Part shown: positions 32,517 to 40,694 of the stretch, in pieces
How positions within the stretch are numbered: the first letter of the stretch is position 1
Layout: every line of letters starts with the position of its first letter
Assembly: GCA_030446305.1 (NCBI GenBank)
Contig: JASUSA010000026.1
Span: forward strand, 1-41,609
From: Clostridiales bacterium
GTDB lineage: Bacteria; Bacillota; Clostridia; Peptostreptococcales; Acidaminobacteraceae
DNA: 41,609 nucleotides
Direction: 5' to 3'
Notes under the pieces: model-generated
Databases searched by the model: none
What the model saw: the letters and a program-made list of their open reading frames with translations, nothing else
What the model was told of the DNA's origin: nothing
Translations under genes and position numbers: made by a program

Positions 32517-33983
32517 ATGGCACAGGTGAACACGCGTCTTGGTCTCGTCATGGAACAGCTCAACGTGACGGGGAAAACCCTTGCGCTGGAAATCGGAACG
32601 GATATAACCACCGTAAGCAAGTGGAAAAACGGTCAGCGAAAATTGAAGTTTCGATCTAAATATGCGGCAAAAGTGGCGGCTTACTTTTTGAGTGAACCGT
32701 TTACATATCAACAAAAACAGCTCTTGGCCAATTTGGAAGCATCCGGCTATGATGGACACTTTGAATCGGAGAAGGCCTTTGGAGAAGCGCTGAGAGCATG
32801 GCTGACGGAAGATGTCGAATTAGTGGGGGCATTTAATAGTGACGAAGACGATGGTGAACAGGTCACTGTCGGCGTTCATACGGGATATGACGGCTGGCGT
32901 CACGCCATGACGATTTTTTGGGAGACGATTTATAAACTGCCCCCCGGACAGCGTGTCTATATTGGTGATTTTGGTGATATTCAGTGGGACGATGTTGACC
33001 CGGATGCATTAAAATCAATGATTGACAATATTCTCAAAGTAGTGAGCCTCGGGCATAAAGTGGTGATTATTGATTACATGACAGATTCTTATCGTCCTTA
33101 TGTGGTCATCTTAAGATGGCTGCCGGTGTATCTTTCTAAAAATGTCGAGGTACGTTACGTTTACAAGAACACAGAAGAAATCTACAATGAGGGGATCTAT
33201 CTCATTGAAAATCATCTTTCACTGATCGGAATGAGTATTGACAAAAATCATGCCAACCACATTGCGCTGATTCATCGAGATGAAGCGAGTATTGCATTTT
33301 ACGGCAAGGCAATTTATGCGATAATGGCGCGTTCCAATCAGCTTATTTACGCATCGGATCTAAAAGATCCCACCGATATGCTGAACATTATGGAAATGCA
33401 TTTTAAAGAAAAGCAAATGACGTATATGATTAACCAGATGCCAACCTTTCGAAATATGCCCATTGATCTCTTAAAGCAAATTTTGGATGATAACCATGTG
33501 CCCGAGCATCTTCAATCACTGTGTCTTGAAGCCAATCGGAAGCGCAGAGCACTGCGCAGCCATTGTCATTATGTGCAGATCTACAATTTAGACGCCTTGG
33601 AACTTGCCGCTGATGCATCATATGTCATTGATTATGACCTCTCGATTATCGTTGGGAAAGAAATCCGCATTCAGAAAGCACTTTTCCATCAGCAGCTGGC
33701 TTATTTGACGACGATAAAGAACAGTGATGCCTATACCATGGTGCTCACATCGTTTAAAAATCTTAATTTAAACATTGATAAAAGCTGTATCAGCGTACAG
33801 GATGACAGTATTGTCATTGCATGGAACCCTGAGCGCTTTGACCGTGCGATCTACTGTCGTGAATTAACCGTTATCGGCGGCTACTTCCGATATCTTAAAG
33901 ATATTTGGAATCAGATTCCCCCGATTACCAAAAACGATCATTGGCGGAATAAACAGCTTTTCAGATTGCTTGAACACGAATAG
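32517..33983 (+). CDS. Large protein with N-terminal HTH, probable regulator
   Basis: 488 residues. Residues ~5-60 form an XRE-like helix-turn-helix (GKTLALEIGTDITTVSKWKN then GQRKLKFRSKYAAKVAAYFL). The remaining ~400 residues match no domain I can name. They are soluble and mixed alpha/beta, with a segment VYIGDFGDIQWDDVD, a hydrophobic strand KVVIIDYMTDSYRPYVVILRWLPVYL and a C-terminal WRNKQLFRLLEHE. The part around 140-300 could be a ligand-binding or phospholipase-D-like fold, but no catalytic motif is seen. The ATG at 32517 follows AAAGGAG. A terminator follows, then the permease gene, a reasonable target. Confidence 0.6.
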   Translation: MAQVNTRLGLVMEQLNVTGKTLALEIGTDITTVSKWKNGQRKLKFRSKYAAKVAAYFLSEPFTYQQKQLLANLEASGYDGHFESEKAFGEALRAWLTEDVELVGAFNSDEDDGEQVTVGVHTGYDGWRHAMTIFWETIYKLPPGQRVYIGDFGDIQWDDVDPDALKSMIDNILKVVSLGHKVVIIDYMTDSYRPYVVILRWLPVYLSKNVEVRYVYKNTEEIYNEGIYLIENHLSLIGMSIDKNHANHIALIHRDEASIAFYGKAIYAIMARSNQLIYASDLKDPTDMLNIMEMHFKEKQMTYMINQMPTFRNMPIDLLKQILDDNHVPEHLQSLCLEANRKRRALRSHCHYVQIYNLDALELAADASYVIDYDLSIIVGKEIRIQKALFHQQLAYLTTIKNSDAYTMVLTSFKNLNLNIDKSCISVQDDSIVIAWNPERFDRAIYCRELTVIGGYFRYLKDIWNQIPPITKNDHWRNKQLFRLLEHE

Positions 33984-33988
33984 ACAGA

Positions 33989-34038
33989 CCCCGTTTTTCA
34001 TTTGATCCAAAAGGTCATGTGGAAGACGGGGATTTTTT
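33989..34038 (+). terminator. Rho-independent terminator of the HTH gene
   Basis: CCCCGT (33989-33994) pairs with ACGGGG (34026-34031), the inner part pairs imperfectly (TTTTCA/TGGAAG), and six Ts follow at 34033-34038. Confidence 0.82.
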
Positions 34039-34164
34039 ATGCGCAAATTTTACCGAACGAATTTATTAGAAAATTCAAATTTATTCGCAACCTAAAAGCG
34101 GGTTGGCAGAATGGTTAAGACGAAAATGCCAGTATAATGCCAACAAAAAGATGTATATTGTATA

Positions 34165-34194
34165 TTGACAAAATATAGACGTCCCATGTATAAT
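34165..34194 (+). promoter_or_regulatory. Consensus sigma-A promoter of the permease gene
   Basis: TTGACA (34165-34170), an 18-base spacer and TATAAT (34189-34194), both hexamers perfect. Start near 34201. Confidence 0.85.
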
Positions 34195-34201
34195 CAAACA
34201 A

Positions 34202-34282
34202 AATTAAACAGACAGGAGACAAAGGCGTTGTATCAAGAGTGGTGCAACGCCTTCGTGATTCTGTCTTCTTTTATTTCGAAAG
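34202..34282 (+). ncRNA. Structured leader with ANTAR-like motif and attenuator
   Basis: The leader contains GACAAAGGCGTT (34218-34229), also present before the ligase gene. AAGGCGTTG (34222-34230) pairs with CAACGCCTT, and AGACAG (34210-34215) with CTGTCT, followed by TCTTTTATTT, which makes a branched terminator-like structure. A small hairpin presenting AAAGGC between GAC and GUU would compete with it. This is the layout of antitermination control by an ANTAR protein; the small hairpin's stem is weak here (three pairs). Confidence 0.55.
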
Positions 34283-34293
34283 GAGTGTTTGGT

Positions 34294-35706
34294 ATGAATA
34301 GTACTGGGAAATTGGGACTTGGCAGCGCAGTCGCTGTATGTGTCGGACTCATTGTCGCGACAAGTTGTTTGTTATCCTTGGGGATGGGTGTTGGCCTTTC
34401 CGGAAAGGCATTTATACTGCCATTATTTGTCGTCGTAATTTTAAATGCATTTATCGCGATCTCATTTGCAGAATTACATCAGCTCATGCCGAACGTCGAC
34501 GGCGGTGTCGGGCAATATTCACTGGTAGGTTTTGGACCGGTGGCATCTATGATTTCAAATATTGCCGCTTATGTCATCACCATGATCTTTGCTTCATCTG
34601 TTGAAGCGGCAATGTGCGGCATGGTGCTCAATGAATTTTTCCCACAGATACCGGCTGTGGTGATTGGTACAGGTGTGCTTATTATTCTAAGCGTTGTCAA
34701 TTTCTTTGGCGTTGACCTTTTCTCAAAGGTTCAAAATATCGTCGTTTTCCTCCTGCTGGGTTCACTTACCGGCATGGGCATTATCAGTTTCTTTAAACTG
34801 GGAACAGGCACCGTTATTACGGCAGCAGAACAGACGGCACCGGTCATTACAGGTGTTGGTGGTGTTATGAGTTTATCGGCAGTGGCATTTTGGCTCTTCA
34901 TTGGGGTTGAATTTATTATTCCCGTGGCAAAGGATTTGAAAAATCCAAAGCGAGATGTTCTGCTTTCCATGGTCATTGCACTGGTTCTTCTCTTTGTTAT
35001 TCAAGGGATTTTAGGCGTTGGTATGACCAATTACGTGACGCTTGATGCATTGGCATCATCACCAATGCCGCATATGCTCTTTGCAGAAGCTGTCTTGGGC
35101 AATTTCGGTAAAATATGGATGGGCTTTATTACCATACTGGCGGGGATCAGTACTTTAAATACCGTTTTATCCAGCAGTGCCAGAATTGTCATGGGGATGG
35201 CAGAAGAAAAAATGTTTCCAAAATTTATGGCAAAGACCAACAAGCTCGGGGCACCGATCTTCGGTTTGATTTTTATTGCAGGCGCTGACTTTATCATGCT
35301 GGTATCAGGTTATACAGAATCGACGAGTCTTACCAATGTGATTTTAGCAGCATCATGTTTCTGGCTTCTTTCCTATATAATGACGCACATGAATGTATTG
35401 GTTTTAAGAAAGCGTTATCCAAATATGGAACGTAATCAAAAATTGGTGCTCATGGGGCTGCCTCAGATTATCGGTATTTTAGGAAATGTCTATATGATCT
35501 GGAATATCAGTTCAGATATGACCTCAAGGCTTGAAATTTATAAGGTATTTGGCATCTTGTTCGCGCTGCTCATCGTCTATGCATACGTTTGGGTAGTAGG
35601 CGTTATGAAAGTGAAGCCGTTTAAACCGGTGCCAATCGAGCAAATTATCAACGACTCGCTTGAATTTGACAATGATGAAGAAGCGGTACCTGCTGAAGCG
35701 ATGTGA
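34294..35706 (+). CDS. APC-family amino acid/amine permease
   Basis: 470 residues with about 12 transmembrane helices. APC landmarks: the broken helix 1 region GLIVATSCLLSLGMGVG, LMPNVDGGVGQYSLVGFG (helix 2-3 turn, Pro-x-x-Gly-Gly type), FIGVEFIIPVAKDLKNPKRD (helix 6-7 loop) and SSSARIVMGMAEEKMFPKF. It imports an amino acid or amine. Being upstream of an ammonia/amine-glutamate ligase set suggests a nitrogenous substrate of that pathway. The ATG at 34294 has AAAGGAG before it; longer frames overlap the leader RNA and promoter. Confidence 0.9.
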   Translation: MNSTGKLGLGSAVAVCVGLIVATSCLLSLGMGVGLSGKAFILPLFVVVILNAFIAISFAELHQLMPNVDGGVGQYSLVGFGPVASMISNIAAYVITMIFASSVEAAMCGMVLNEFFPQIPAVVIGTGVLIILSVVNFFGVDLFSKVQNIVVFLLLGSLTGMGIISFFKLGTGTVITAAEQTAPVITGVGGVMSLSAVAFWLFIGVEFIIPVAKDLKNPKRDVLLSMVIALVLLFVIQGILGVGMTNYVTLDALASSPMPHMLFAEAVLGNFGKIWMGFITILAGISTLNTVLSSSARIVMGMAEEKMFPKFMAKTNKLGAPIFGLIFIAGADFIMLVSGYTESTSLTNVILAASCFWLLSYIMTHMNVLVLRKRYPNMERNQKLVLMGLPQIIGILGNVYMIWNISSDMTSRLEIYKVFGILFALLIVYAYVWVVGVMKVKPFKPVPIEQIINDSLEFDNDEEAVPAEAM

Positions 35707-35739
35707 CGTTAAGACAAAAAATACAGTGATCTTTTGACA

Positions 35740-35773
35740 GCATCACGGACAAAGGCGTTCGGATGATGTTTTT
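35740..35773 (+). ncRNA. ANTAR-type antiterminator target hairpin
   Basis: GCATCA-CGGAC (35740-35750), hexaloop AAAGGC (35751-35756), GTTCG (35757-35761), a GA bulge, TGATGT (35764-35769), then a run of Ts to 35773. The loop has A at position 1 and G at position 4, the two bases conserved in RNAs bound by ANTAR proteins (EutV, NasR, NasT). The core GACAAAGGCGTT is identical to that in the permease leader. Confidence 0.6.
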
Positions 35774-35827
35774 CAAAGAAAGCTTCCTATTTAAATGAGC
35801 GTTGAAACACAGATGTTTTCCATTCGT

Positions 35828-35853
35828 TGCCCTTTCAACCATTTGAAAGGGCA
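35828..35853 (+). terminator. 11-bp perfect hairpin, possible attenuator
   Basis: TGCCCTTTCAA, loop CCAT, TTGAAAGGGCA. Stable, but followed only by GCTGCTTT, so termination would be weak. It could be the terminator partner of the upstream ANTAR hairpin. Confidence 0.5.
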
Positions 35854-35939
35854 GCTGCTTTAAACAGCGGCACATGATATAAAAAGCAGCAGATCATATC
35901 CGGAAAGAAGCTGTGAAAAGCAAATGCGCTATTTAATAA

Positions 35940-35990
35940 GTAATTTAAAGAAAGTAATTTAAAGAAAGTAATTTAAAGAAAGTAATTTTA
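35940..35990 (+). repeat. 14-bp tandem repeat, 3.6 copies
   Basis: GTAATTTAAAGAAA repeated exactly three times plus a partial fourth copy, 60 bases upstream of the ligase start. Confidence 0.92.
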
Positions 35991-36048
35991 AGAGACATAT
36001 AAACGCGCGGTGATTTTCCGCAGGCAATTCGCAATAAGGAGAGAGGAT

Positions 36049-37413
36049 ATGGCGAAAGATAAGTATACGGGACATGAACAATTGACCATCGCTGATATGA
36101 AAAAGATGATCGAAGAAAACGGGATTGAAATGATCCGATTGGAGTACACAGATATTTTAGGTATTAATCGCGGCAAACTCATGCCAGTGTCGATGCTGGA
36201 AGAGATTATTCACGAGGGCATCGCCTTCTGCATTGCATCACTGCAAATGTCATACGACAATGATATTGTACCTTCGCGGTTTATATCAGAAACATGTGAA
36301 GACATGAAAATCATTGGCGATCCGTCAACCTTTACCTTGTTGCCGCATTGCGAACAGACGGCGATGATACTTGGCGACCTTTATTTTGGCGGGGAACCGG
36401 TCGCGCAATCGCCAAGGGGGTTTTTAAAGAAAATGGTCGAAGCGTATCACGCTATTGGGCTAGATCCCATTGCGGCAAGCGAACTCGAATTTTACGTTTA
36501 CAACAAGACGACAGACGGCAGCATCGTACCGTATACCAACCAGCCAGCCACTTGTTACACGGTTAATAAGCGCATTGATCCAAAGCGTTTTCTCTATCAA
36601 ATGACCAATACGTTCAGCAAGATGGGATTCAATGTCCTCTATATGAACCATGAATATTACCCGGGTCAATTTGAGTATAACTGGCGACATGCCAATGCGG
36701 TAAGGGCTGCTGACGAAAACGCGCTGTTTAAGTCTATGAGCAAAGATATCGCAGAACTCAACGATTTAATGGTGACGTTTATGGCCAAGCCCAAAGAAGC
36801 GCCGGGCGGCAGCGGCTGTCACTTCCACGTTTCGTTCAATGACCTTGAAACAGGTGAGAATTTATGCTACGACCCAGAGAAACCGGATGGCATCTCTGAT
36901 AAATTAAAATATTTTATCGGCGGTCTTTGCAAACACGCACTGGGGATTACACCGTTCCTGTCACCGACGATTAACTGCTATAAGCGCTATCAGCCGGATT
37001 CTTTTGCACCAATCTTTATCGGATGGGGCTATGACAATCGCACCACTTATATCCGCGTGCCAAATGAACGGGGCAAAGCAACGCGTATGGAGATCAGAGC
37101 AGCCAGTGCCGCATCAAATCCATACCTTGCCATGGCGAGTATTTTGGCGGCGGGTCTAGATGGTATCATGAATAAAATTGAGCCACCGGAGGTTGTGACC
37201 ACAGACCTTTACCGCGATATCAGCAGACAGACGCAGGCGCTCCCAACGACGCTGTCATCATCACTGGATGCACTGGAGGCAGATCCGGTTCTCCTCGAAT
37301 CAGCAGGCAAAGAACTAACAGATCTCTTTGTGAAACTAAAGCGCAAGGAAGCAACGGAATATAAAAAATTTGTTACAGACTGGGAGTGGATGACGTATTC
37401 ATATCACGTCTGA
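36049..37413 (+). CDS. Glutamine synthetase-family ligase (possibly gamma-glutamylamide synthetase)
   Basis: 454 residues of the GlnA family. The N-terminal beta-Grasp part reads IRLEYTDILGINRGKLMPV. The catalytic barrel shows ASELEFYVYN (metal Glu), GQFEYNWRHANAVRAAD (family GQ-E-N), GGSGCHFHVSF (ATP-site His), YKRYQPDSFAPIFIGWGYDNRT and RMEIRAASAASNPYLAMASILAAG (the E-R-x-A type end; quoted region about residues 347-372). Changes around the ammonium site and the Glx genes downstream suggest it may join glutamate to an amine instead of ammonia, as GmaS does with methylamine. This is inference. RBS AAGGAGAG supports ATG 36049. Confidence 0.85.
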   Translation: MAKDKYTGHEQLTIADMKKMIEENGIEMIRLEYTDILGINRGKLMPVSMLEEIIHEGIAFCIASLQMSYDNDIVPSRFISETCEDMKIIGDPSTFTLLPHCEQTAMILGDLYFGGEPVAQSPRGFLKKMVEAYHAIGLDPIAASELEFYVYNKTTDGSIVPYTNQPATCYTVNKRIDPKRFLYQMTNTFSKMGFNVLYMNHEYYPGQFEYNWRHANAVRAADENALFKSMSKDIAELNDLMVTFMAKPKEAPGGSGCHFHVSFNDLETGENLCYDPEKPDGISDKLKYFIGGLCKHALGITPFLSPTINCYKRYQPDSFAPIFIGWGYDNRTTYIRVPNERGKATRMEIRAASAASNPYLAMASILAAGLDGIMNKIEPPEVVTTDLYRDISRQTQALPTTLSSSLDALEADPVLLESAGKELTDLFVKLKRKEATEYKKFVTDWEWMTYSYHV

Positions 37414-37449
37414 TAACCCTAAATATGAGATTGAATTGGAGGCGTGTTT

Positions 37450-38346
37450 ATGTGTGGCATAGCAGGCATTATCAGTAAAAATGAAACCGATATCTCCAAA
37501 GACCTTTTGAAGATGTTGACGTATATACAGCATAGGGGACCGGATGCCAGCGGTATTGCGGTGTTTCCCAAAACGGAGCGCATTTGTCTAAGGGTATCCC
37601 TTAAGGAGATGGCGCTGTATGAAAAACTCATTGAAATCATCAAGTGTTATGGTGAAATCGTTTCCGAAAAAGTCGTTGAAGCAAAGTCGACGATTCCCAT
37701 TGTAGAATTTGAACTGGCAATGGCTGATAAGGAGGTTGAAGCGCTGCATACGGCGATTAATGCCAACAGCGGCATAACGGTTCACTCCGTCGGAAACGGC
37801 ATAAAGGTATACAAAGAAGGCGGCTATTTGGATGAACTGCTCTCAAAGCATACCATCGACCATACCCCTTGCAGACATGGCATTGGCCACGTGCGCATGG
37901 CGACGGAGAGTGCTGAAGACATCAATGCAGCGCATCCCTTTGTCTCACCGTTTTATCCGGGGCTTGCCATGGTGCACAACGGTCAGTTTACAAATTACTT
38001 TAAGCTAAGACGTTTTCTGGAGTCAAAGGGTGCAACCTTTAAAACCATGAACGATTCAGAGGCGGCAAGCCATCTCATCGCCTATGCCATGCGTGAAAAC
38101 GGCGGCGATTTGGAAGCGGCACTGAAATACGCATCTGAAAATATGGATGGCATTTACTGTATCATTGCATCCACGGAAAATCAAATCGGTTTTGTGAAGG
38201 ATCAGCTGGGAATCAAGCCACTGCTCGTGGTAGAAGCCGATGACTATATCCTATTGGGTTCAGAGCAAATTGAATTCAACATTATGGATGAAGAAGTTTT
38301 TGCAGTGGAAATGGAACCGGGTGAGGTGCGCGTATGGGATATATAG
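37450..38346 (+). CDS. glxB: Class II glutamine amidotransferase (GlxB-like)
   Basis: 298 residues. The ATG at 37450 (GGAGG upstream) puts Cys at position 2, which becomes the N-terminal nucleophile after Met removal, so the in-frame GTG at 37444 is wrong. Glutaminase residues seem intact: MCGIAGII, GHVRMATES (Arg clamp), HNGQFTNY (oxyanion Asn/Gly) and NDSEAASH (Asp). About 100 residues (75-145) are inserted between the first strand set and the Arg motif. Corresponds to the amidotransferase domain of glutamate synthase as a separate subunit. The next gene overlaps by 13 bases. Confidence 0.9.
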   Translation: MCGIAGIISKNETDISKDLLKMLTYIQHRGPDASGIAVFPKTERICLRVSLKEMALYEKLIEIIKCYGEIVSEKVVEAKSTIPIVEFELAMADKEVEALHTAINANSGITVHSVGNGIKVYKEGGYLDELLSKHTIDHTPCRHGIGHVRMATESAEDINAAHPFVSPFYPGLAMVHNGQFTNYFKLRRFLESKGATFKTMNDSEAASHLIAYAMRENGGDLEAALKYASENMDGIYCIIASTENQIGFVKDQLGIKPLLVVEADDYILLGSEQIEFNIMDEEVFAVEMEPGEVRVWDI

Positions 38347-39053
38347 ACGTATCAAAGCTGGGTGACGCCAATCTAAACAGCGCCATAAGAGAAAAGCTTG
38401 CAGAAGCGCCGGTGGTGACGCTGACAAAGGTTAACGCCATGCACAACGTCTGCGCCGGACTCTCCGGCGACGGTGAAGTGATTATTGATGACAGTACCGG
38501 TCTTTACACCGGCAGTTTTTTAGAAGGACTCACCGTTCGCGTCAAGGGCAGTGTGGGTTGGTACGCCGGAGACGATATGATGTCGGGCGAACTGATCGTT
38601 GAAAAAAATACAGGATGCAATGTGGGATCATACATTTGCGGCGGCAATATTGTCATTTACGGCAATACAGGCAGCCGCGTCGGCTATGGCATGAAGGGCG
38701 GCAATATTATCGTCTGCGGCGACGCAGGCAGATGGGGCGGCATCATGGCCATGGGGGGAAACCTAATCGTCCTCGGCAAGATTGGCGAGGCAACAGGTGA
38801 ATCAATGTATCTTGGCAAAATATTTACACGTGATCCGGAAGCGGAATCCAAGATGGGCGGCAACGTTTTTCTCGATGCCATTGAGGCAGATGAAGTAGAT
38901 GCATTGACAGAGCTGTTTGAGCAATATGGTATTGACGCTGATGCGAAGGCGTTTAAAGTGATCCGTCCGATGAAAACCGGGCGTCATGCCTACCAGCTGT
39001 TCAAGCCGCAACTCGAGCCCGAAAAGGCGAAAAAGTATCAAGTGAAGGGGTGA
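38334..39053 (+). CDS. glxC: GXGXG-domain glutamate synthase subunit (GlxC-like)
   Basis: 239 residues. The core is a right-handed beta-helix with repeated G-x-x-G-x-x-G turns (for example VKGSVGWYAGDDM, GGNIVIYGNTGSRVGYGMKG, GGNIIVCGDAGRWGGIMAMG), corresponding to the C-terminal structural domain of large-subunit glutamate synthase and to FmdC-type proteins. It overlaps GlxB by 13 bases and ends eight bases before GlxD, so the three are made together and probably form one synthase. No catalytic residues are expected in it. Confidence 0.9.
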   Translation: MGYIDVSKLGDANLNSAIREKLAEAPVVTLTKVNAMHNVCAGLSGDGEVIIDDSTGLYTGSFLEGLTVRVKGSVGWYAGDDMMSGELIVEKNTGCNVGSYICGGNIVIYGNTGSRVGYGMKGGNIIVCGDAGRWGGIMAMGGNLIVLGKIGEATGESMYLGKIFTRDPEAESKMGGNVFLDAIEADEVDALTELFEQYGIDADAKAFKVIRPMKTGRHAYQLFKPQLEPEKAKKYQVKG

Positions 39054-39060
39054 TGAGGGT

Positions 39061-40356
39061 ATGGCAGAAGTAAGAGCAATTGACAGACCGAAATCAAAAT
39101 GGCGTAAAGAAACGCTTTCAGAAATAGATTACAAGGCGACATACGGCAAATACCGAATCAGAGGATGTGCATCGCCTAGGCAGTTCCCGCACTTTGACGA
39201 TTTGATGATCATGCCATCACAGCTGACGCGCATGCCCATTGATACCTACCGTGAAGACTGTGAGACGCGCACGGTGCTCGGCGGACGATTTGCAACCAAG
39301 CCGCTCGTTCTCGAAACGCCGATTATGATTGCAGGCATGTCCTATGGGGCTTTGAGCAAAGAGGCGAAAATCGCCCTCGCAAAGGCGACGAGCATGGTAG
39401 GCGCCGTAATCAGCAATGGCGAAGGCGGCATTTTGCCAGAGGAACTCGCCAATTCGTACAGGCAGTCAATTCAAATGCTGCCGAGCCGCATGGGCTTTAC
39501 AAAGCGAAGCCTTGAAGTTGCGGATATGATTGAAGTGCTCTATGGCATTGGTGCGAAACCGGGGCTTTCAGGACACCTTATGGGTGCGAAAATCACGGCG
39601 GACATCGCAGCGATGCGTCAAATTCCAATTGGGATAGACCTTCATTCCCACCCGAGAACAGGCGATGCCTTTGGTGCAGATGACATGGTGGTCAAGATGC
39701 AGCAGCTGCGTGAAATCACCAATTGGGAAACGCCAATCTTCTGTAAAATTGCCGCAGGACGCGTAAGGGATGATGTGAAAATTGCCATTAAAATCGGTTT
39801 TGACGGCATTATTTTAGATGGCTGTCAGGGCGGCACGGGGGCGGCGCCTGTAATGGCTTCCGATCATCTGGGAATACCGACAATGCCAGCACTGGTTCAA
39901 GCGGTGCGCACCATGGAGGAAATGGGCGTTAAAGATGAAATGAGCCTTATTATCTCGGGCGGCATTTCAGACGGTTCTGAACTGGCGAAGGCACTGGCCA
40001 TTGGTGCAGATGCCGTTGCCATTGGCACCAGTGCCATGGTGGCAATGGGATGCCGCGTGTGCATGGATTGTCAGGCAGGTAAATGTGCTTTCGGGATTGG
40101 AACGCAAGACCCTGAACTGCGTGCGCGACTGGATATTGACAAGGCAGCAGAACGCGTTGCGAACTATATTAAGGGGATGACAGCGGAGGCCATCTTGCTG
40201 GCTAAAGCGGCGGGCAAGACCAAACTTAAGAATTTAGAGAGAGAAGATTTACGTGCGTTGACACTGGAAGCATGTGCCATGACGGGTATTCCACTCGTCG
40301 GAAGTGATTTTGTCATTGGTGAAGGTTTTGGATTTACCGCCTCCAATAAAATTTAG
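39061..40356 (+). CDS. glxD: FMN-binding glutamate synthase domain protein (GlxD-like)
   Basis: 431 residues. A TIM barrel with the glutamate-synthase FMN site (MIAGMSYGALSKEAKIALA, ISNGEGG, DGIILDGCQGGTGAAP, IISGGISDGSELAKALAIGADAVAIG) and the iron-sulfur Cys set C331, C334, C337 and C342 (CRVCMDCQAGKC). It catalyses the flavin reduction step on 2-iminoglutarate or a related imine. With GlxB and GlxC it makes a three-protein glutamate-synthase-like complex; in methylotrophs such a set (MgsABC) makes N-methylglutamate. No glutamate synthase small subunit is seen, but an FAD protein follows. Confidence 0.92.
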   Translation: MAEVRAIDRPKSKWRKETLSEIDYKATYGKYRIRGCASPRQFPHFDDLMIMPSQLTRMPIDTYREDCETRTVLGGRFATKPLVLETPIMIAGMSYGALSKEAKIALAKATSMVGAVISNGEGGILPEELANSYRQSIQMLPSRMGFTKRSLEVADMIEVLYGIGAKPGLSGHLMGAKITADIAAMRQIPIGIDLHSHPRTGDAFGADDMVVKMQQLREITNWETPIFCKIAAGRVRDDVKIAIKIGFDGIILDGCQGGTGAAPVMASDHLGIPTMPALVQAVRTMEEMGVKDEMSLIISGGISDGSELAKALAIGADAVAIGTSAMVAMGCRVCMDCQAGKCAFGIGTQDPELRARLDIDKAAERVANYIKGMTAEAILLAKAAGKTKLKNLEREDLRALTLEACAMTGIPLVGSDFVIGEGFGFTASNKI

Positions 40357-40370
40357 AAAGGCGTGAGATT

Positions 40371-40685
40371 ATGCGAATAAAAGAGCATCCAATACTCGGT
40401 GCCACTGAAAAGGGCGCAACGGTCACATTTGAATTTGACGGCAAGCCCATTCAGGGCTTTGAAGGTGAGCCTATTGCCATTGCACTGAGGGCAGCGGGCG
40501 TCATGGTGCATCGTCATACAATGAAGGAAGACCGCCCGAGAGGCATCTTCTGTGCCATTGGCAGATGCACGGACTGCGTCATGATCGTCGATGGCAAGCC
40601 GAATATTCGAACATGTGTGACACCGCTGAAAGCCGGTATGAAGGTTGAAACGCAATATGGTGTCACGGCAAAAAAAGAAGCGTAG
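40371..40685 (+). CDS. [2Fe-2S] ferredoxin-fold subunit (HcnA/SoxA N-terminal type)
   Basis: 104 residues with the plant-ferredoxin ligand spacing C61-x4-C66-x2-C69-x12-C82 and the conserved segment RGIFCAIGRCTDC. Such proteins are separate versions of the N-terminal part of the sarcosine oxidase alpha subunit and act with an FAD/NAD protein, as in HcnA/HcnB, proline or opine dehydrogenases. Nine bases separate it from the next gene, which is that partner. RBS AAAGGCG precedes the ATG. Confidence 0.88.
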   Translation: MRIKEHPILGATEKGATVTFEFDGKPIQGFEGEPIAIALRAAGVMVHRHTMKEDRPRGIFCAIGRCTDCVMIVDGKPNIRTCVTPLKAGMKVETQYGVTAKKEA

Positions 40686-40694
40686 GTGAAAGCG

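Larger units (their letters stand above)
33984..34293. other. Intergenic region before the permease
   Basis: 310 bases holding the terminator, an AT-rich stretch with an AAATTTATT-rich inverted segment (about 34055-34085), a tRNA D-arm-like stretch at 34097-34121 that is not a tRNA, a consensus promoter and the structured leader. Confidence 0.6.
35707..36048. other. Leader region of the glutamine-synthetase-like gene
   Basis: 342 bases without a gene, containing the ANTAR-type hairpin, a second possible hexaloop hairpin (GAAAC-ACAGAT-GTTTT, 35804-35819), an 11-bp perfect hairpin, a 14-bp tandem repeat and the RBS AAGGAGAGAGG. No good promoter was found, so transcription may come through from the permease gene and be decided here. 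Confidence 0.6.

Noticed and set aside
34097-34121. tRNA 5'-half-like sequence (GCGGGTTGGCAGAATGGTT)
   Set aside because: It resembles a Ser/Leu tRNA D arm, but no anticodon arm, T arm or matching acceptor strand follows.
34228-34282. T-box riboswitch, suggested by GAGTGGTGCAACGCC near a terminator-like stem
   Set aside because: The consensus promoter leaves only about 90 nt of leader, with no room for stem I and the specifier loop, and the T-box core is only partly matched.
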